Assembly (NCBI RefSeq): GCF_042682545.1
Contig: NZ_JBHUHQ010000021.1
DNA length: 64,000 nucleotides
Origin: Ornithinibacillus salinisoli
GTDB taxonomy: Bacteria; Bacillota; Bacilli; Bacillales; Amphibacillaceae
Direction: 5' to 3' (one strand)
Below the pieces are notes generated by a model. It was not told where the DNA came from. It did not search any database and saw nothing but the letters and a program-made list of their open reading frames with translations. The position numbers were made by a program, and so were the translations under genes. Shown piece by piece: positions 60,690 to 64,000 of the stretch (within the stretch, counting starts at the first letter, position 1; the number at the start of each line of letters is the position of its first letter).

Positions 60690-62507
60690 TTAACCACGAG
60701 TTCTACGTCTACGAGTACGCTTTGGAGTTTCCTCTTTATCTTCAGTTGATTCCTCTTCTTCACCTGGAGGAGTATCATCATCCTCAACTGATTTGCGTTG
60801 TCTACGCTGACGTTTCGGCTTTTCCTCTTTTACTGATTCGTTTTCAGTTTCTTCTGCAGGATTGCATGTTCTTCTTTGGCGTTTCGGTTTTTCTTCTGCA
60901 GGTGTTTCTTCCTCAGCTTGTTCTTCAGCAGACTCAGAACTACGTTGTTTACGCTCACGTTTAGGTTTGGTATCTTCTGTTTCTTCCTGTTTATTAGCAT
61001 CTTTTTTACCATGTAAATTTGCATTTGCCTTATCGTAAACATCAAACAATTGTTTAACATCAAGATCAATTTCTGACACTGGTAGATCTGGTAAACGTCC
61101 ACCACTGAATACATAGTTTTTAGATTTAAACTCTATCCTACGTTCTGAATCATCTGCAGTAACTCTTCCTACAATATCAACCATACCTGCGACTTTTAAT
61201 GAGGCTTTGTCTTGTAAATTTGGCTTTATAGAAGTGATTTTATCACCAGACTTTTTCGTAACATCTTTAGTAGTATCTTCATGTGAAAGAAAAATGATGT
61301 TTTCATAGTCTAGGTGAATGACCCGTTTAATCGTGCTCAAATACTCAGTACGAACCATATCCCATGCTTTAAAACTGTTATCAGCTTCATGTTCTATACC
61401 TAATTTGTCGTACATGTAAAGACGACATGCTTCGTAAGTGTCCTCCAATAAATCAACAACAATTGTTTTAAATTCATTATCCTTTTTTTCAAGTTCACTA
61501 ATTGTGTCTTTGAAAATATCCCATGCAAGTGTGGTGTTAGTAACACGACCAGTTGTTTTAACCTCATTTGCAATACTTATAAATGGCGCATCCACAAATC
61601 GGATGTTTCCATCAGTATTTAGCATTAGTGGATTTGGGAAGTCATTAGCAAATGTTGTTTTTCCACTAAATGGTGCACCATAAAGCCAAAATACTCTTTT
61701 TGTTACTTTTTCAACGTTTCTACGCTGTGTACTAGGTAGTTTCATAATTTCTTCTCCTTTGTAGTTTGTTATTATTTCCAAGTAATCAGGCTTAAATCTT
61801 GGATTGCAGCCAAAGCAATTACCACTTACGTTTTTTGGATATTCCTTTGCTGCTTCTATTTTCTTAATACTGTTTTGAAAGTAGATCACATTCATTTCGT
61901 CATATTCAATTGGTACAAGCTTTGGTTCCATGTCATCTAGTGTTTCTACAAGACGTTTACGAAATTGGAATAAGTCTTCCGTTTGTTTTTGTTTAATACT
62001 TGTTTTAGGAACAAACAAGTAACCCATTCGCTTTATGTCATAACCATTTTGTTCAATATAATGCTTGTAAATGTGAAGTTGCCCACTATCCATATAATTT
62101 TTAACGTTATTGGAATATTTGAAGTCTAAGAGCATACATTCTTTATTAGGACTAACAAGGAGTAAGTCCACGAATCCTAGATAATCCGGTTTATCAATCT
62201 TGTACTCGTGGACAAACTCAAATCCTACGAATTGCTCCAGAAATGCTTTTACTTTCGGAATCAAGATTTCTAGTTTCATAGCTTCTTCAATCATTCGATC
62301 CGTTACTTCTGGAAAGCTATTGTAGTAATCATTTACCGCAGTTGACACATCTGTTTCAATTCCTTTATGGAGTGCGTGTCCTATAATCAAAGGATTAGCA
62401 GGGTTACTTAGATCAGGTATTTCAGTTAACTTATCAATGTAACGTAACTTGAAATGGTATGGGCAATCTTCAAATAAAGAGACTCTGCTGTATGAATACT
62501 GTGTCAT
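60690..62507 (-). CDS. fused RecB/Cas4-like nuclease and RecA-type AAA ATPase
   Basis: A 605-residue two-domain protein. The N-terminal PD-(D/E)XK domain (about 1-250) has C15, GHALHKGIE, GFVDLLLV, LLDFKYS and a CFGC pair, the RecB/Cas4 layout with a possible Fe-S site. The AAA_24-type ATPase (about 255-500) has Walker A YGAPFSGKTT (277-284) and VVDLLED. The tail (about 500-605) is Arg/Lys/Glu-rich low complexity. An AAAGGAG and ATG (61745, M255) stand exactly at the domain border, so the ATPase can also be made alone. Likely phage recombination and DNA-end processing. Confidence 0.85.
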   Translation of the reverse strand: MTQYSYSRVSLFEDCPYHFKLRYIDKLTEIPDLSNPANPLIIGHALHKGIETDVSTAVNDYYNSFPEVTDRMIEEAMKLEILIPKVKAFLEQFVGFEFVHEYKIDKPDYLGFVDLLLVSPNKECMLLDFKYSNNVKNYMDSGQLHIYKHYIEQNGYDIKRMGYLFVPKTSIKQKQTEDLFQFRKRLVETLDDMEPKLVPIEYDEMNVIYFQNSIKKIEAAKEYPKNVSGNCFGCNPRFKPDYLEIITNYKGEEIMKLPSTQRRNVEKVTKRVFWLYGAPFSGKTTFANDFPNPLMLNTDGNIRFVDAPFISIANEVKTTGRVTNTTLAWDIFKDTISELEKKDNEFKTIVVDLLEDTYEACRLYMYDKLGIEHEADNSFKAWDMVRTEYLSTIKRVIHLDYENIIFLSHEDTTKDVTKKSGDKITSIKPNLQDKASLKVAGMVDIVGRVTADDSERRIEFKSKNYVFSGGRLPDLPVSEIDLDVKQLFDVYDKANANLHGKKDANKQEETEDTKPKRERKQRSSESAEEQAEEETPAEEKPKRQRRTCNPAEETENESVKEEKPKRQRRQRKSVEDDDTPPGEEEESTEDKEETPKRTRRRRTRG

Positions 62508-62788
62508 TCCCTCACCGCTTCCAGTAACTTATTATTAGAATCATTAACTTGCTTCACATAATCATCCAAGCTAGTAACACTTCCCCTATCAATAAGCAAT
62601 TCATTACGTTGTATCATCAATAACGCTGATAAAACACTTCGTGAATAACCTTTAAATACCCACTTTTTGATTTTTTCTTTGGTTTTAGGTATAAACACTT
62701 CTTCATACCTTTCAACCACTACATTCATGTTGTCATACTCCTTGATTGTTACATTCCCAACGGTGATTAATACCTTTTTATCACTCAT
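62504..62788 (-). CDS. unknown 94-residue phage protein
   Basis: Begins MSDKKVLITVGNVTIKEYDN and has a WVFKGYSRSVLSALLMIQRN middle. Not recognised. The ATG at 62788 overlaps the VRR-NUC stop as ATGA and follows GAGGTGG; a start at 62797 lies within that site. It overlaps the fused nuclease gene by 4 bases: translationally coupled recombination module. Confidence 0.65.
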   Translation of the reverse strand: MSDKKVLITVGNVTIKEYDNMNVVVERYEEVFIPKTKEKIKKWVFKGYSRSVLSALLMIQRNELLIDRGSVTSLDDYVKQVNDSNNKLLEAVRE

Positions 62789-63066
62789 CCAAACCACCTC
62801 TCTTTCCAGGCTTGAAAATCTTTTGGTCTAAGAATATAGGCCTCTCCACCTGAATCTTTTATTTTCCGAATGTTATAGAGTTGTAGTTTACTAGGTTGTC
62901 CAACATCTGTTTTTAATTCGATCCCGTGAAAGGTTCCATTTATACAAGCTAATATGTCAGGTATACCTTCTTTGGTGTATTGGGATCCCGCCCAGTATTT
63001 TATATGCCAAACTTGTTTTTCTTTAAGATATTTCATTACTTTGGCTTGAAATGCTGATTCTTTCAT
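62785..63066 (-). CDS. VRR-NUC domain nuclease
   Basis: A 93-residue single-domain VRR-NUC protein of the PD-(D/E)XK superfamily. The catalytic residues are in GIPDILACINGTFHGIELKT (Asp, then Glu-x-Lys), with a conserved Gln in GQPSKLQL. Stand-alone phage VRR-NUC proteins form dimers and can cut branched DNA. It overlaps both neighbours by 4 bases. Confidence 0.88.
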   Translation of the reverse strand: MKESAFQAKVMKYLKEKQVWHIKYWAGSQYTKEGIPDILACINGTFHGIELKTDVGQPSKLQLYNIRKIKDSGGEAYILRPKDFQAWKERWFG

Positions 63067-63920
63067 TTCTTATTCACGGTCCATTTAATTTTTTCGCGGT
63101 CCATAAACTCTTCCAGAGCATCTAGTTGTGACTCAGTCCCGGTTACTGTGTAAACTTCAATAAATTCATAGTCATCATTACTTACTGACTTGGGAGCTGA
63201 ACTAAGTGGAACTTCTTTATACTCAACCGCCTTCGCTTCAGCTTCTTCCTTATCAACTTGAAGTTGTGCGTGATTCTCAATTATTCCTTTGATTTCACCA
63301 ACACTCTGATATTCAAGTAATGTAGTGTAAGATTCTTCTAGTAAATTTACACCATACTTAGTGTTAATTAACTCAACATGACTTTTAATTACTTCCAGAT
63401 TAGCTTCCTCTTTATCCTGCTGGACCCCAAGATGTGCAGCCTTTGTAGTTAATTCCTCTTTGATAGATTTGATTGTTTTACTTTTAGTAAGATAAGAATC
63501 TTCAACGGTTAACTTCGCTGCATACTTTTCATTAAGATTTTCCACATGGACCAAGTGATCAATTAATCCTTCAATCTCCAAACGCTTGATATTCTTGCGC
63601 TCTTCTTCAAACTGATCATGCTGTTCTTTCAATGGATTAATTACTTCATCAAATTTACTGCCTAATACTTTACATTTATTTTCAAAGGCTATTACTTCCT
63701 CGGTTAATTCTTTTTTCGTTTTCTTACGGTACGTGTCCAATGCCTTTTTACCTTTATTTAATTCGGTAATGGTTTTCTTACATGCTGCGGCATCTTTTTC
63801 CGTAAAGGTAAGACCTTCATATTTAGCAAGTTGATCGTCCAACATCATGGATATTTCTTCATAATTAAATTCAACTACTGCAGGTGTAAGATTAATAGTT
63901 TTCACTTGTAGTTCGTTCAC
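63063..63920 (-). CDS. DUF1351 protein
   Basis: A 285-residue helical, Lys/Glu-rich protein. The N-terminal part KDAAACKKTITELNKGKKALDTYRKK is typical of DUF1351, a phage family in the recombination/early region with coiled-coil structure (about 60-200). Exact role unknown. Starts at GTG (63920) behind AGAGGTGA. Confidence 0.82.
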   Translation of the reverse strand: MNELQVKTINLTPAVVEFNYEEISMMLDDQLAKYEGLTFTEKDAAACKKTITELNKGKKALDTYRKKTKKELTEEVIAFENKCKVLGSKFDEVINPLKEQHDQFEEERKNIKRLEIEGLIDHLVHVENLNEKYAAKLTVEDSYLTKSKTIKSIKEELTTKAAHLGVQQDKEEANLEVIKSHVELINTKYGVNLLEESYTTLLEYQSVGEIKGIIENHAQLQVDKEEAEAKAVEYKEVPLSSAPKSVSNDDYEFIEVYTVTGTESQLDALEEFMDREKIKWTVNKK

Positions 63921-64000
63921 TTACTGATTCACCTCTACTTTCGTTTTAACAAGATTTAAATTTTCAGAATGAATATCATTTTTTAAGGCATAGTTACCAA
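63921..64000 (-). CDS. phage protein, C-terminal end only
   Basis: The last 25 or so codons of a minus-strand gene, ending ...NLVKTKVEVNQ at a TAA (63921-63923) directly before the DUF1351 start. Too short to identify. Confidence 0.5.
   Translation of the reverse strand, partial: GNYALKNDIHSENLNLVKTKVEVNQ

Larger units (their letters stand above)
27518..64000. mobile_element. siphovirus prophage in comGC (one end in window)
   Basis: About 36.5 kb of phage genes begin inside comGC. Order from the junction: accessory genes, M23 and lipase morons, amidase, holin, tail, head, terminase, late regulator, primase, polymerase and recombination genes, nearly all on the minus strand. Integrase, repressor and the second attachment site are not in the window. 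The exact junction is uncertain by a few bases because the core repeat cannot be defined from one end. The head module is HK97-like (portal, ClpP-type protease, HK97 capsid) and the major tail protein is phi13-like. Confidence 0.95.

Noticed and set aside
1..64000. tRNA, rRNA genes or insertion sequences
   Set aside because: I saw no tRNA cloverleaf, rRNA stretch or transposase gene in the window.

Overview
This is a low-GC Bacillaceae chromosome. The gene order nusB-yqhY-accC-accB-spoIIIAH..AA-efp-yqhT-aroQ-yqhR, then mntR, gcvPB-gcvPA-gcvT, yqhH-yqhG, yqzE and comG follows the Bacillus subtilis core map. A complete spoIIIA operon marks an endospore former. I cannot name the genus; Oceanobacillus, Virgibacillus and relatives would fit.

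Positions 1-27517 are chromosomal. Left to right they hold the nusB start, yqhY, accC/accB, the eight-gene spoIIIA operon behind a sigma-E-like promoter, efp, yqhT, aroQ, yqhR, yqhP, a patatin-like phospholipase, mntR and a P-loop kinase-like gene. Then come a B12-dependent ribonucleotide reductase behind two NrdR boxes, yqhL, the glycine-cleavage genes behind a tandem glycine riboswitch, yqhH/yqhG, yqzE, aroK and the comG operon.

At 27517/27518 the comG operon is broken. comGA and comGB are intact, but comGC stops after the start of its type IV pilin leader and the sequence becomes prophage to the window end (about 36.5 kb, other end not seen). The prophage is a siphovirus with an HK97-type head. 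Its core genes lie on the minus strand: recombination/replication (DUF1351, VRR-NUC, RecB/Cas4-like nuclease-ATPase, DUF669, family B polymerase, D5-like primase-helicase), a late regulator, HNH and terminase around a candidate cos site, head genes, tail genes with a -1 frameshift in the tail chaperone, then holin and amidase near the comGC junction. Integrase and repressor are not in the window.

Accessory genes are scattered among the core genes: a YolD-like gene at a LexA box, a DUF5677-like gene, a secreted M23 endopeptidase, a secreted lipase-like protein, a PIN-domain protein, an acyltransferase, an orphan Cas2-like protein and small membrane proteins. The most striking pattern is regulatory. 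The comGA promoter region and the starts of four prophage accessory genes (M23, PIN, a 99-aa unknown, Cas2-like) share one promoter-like element, RNAGGANNN-N11-GTCGAATNN. The spacing is identical and each lies 26-38 bases before the start codon. It matches the sigma-H consensus as I know it. I infer that a prophage which has cut the competence operon also runs its own accessory genes from the same transition-phase/competence signal.
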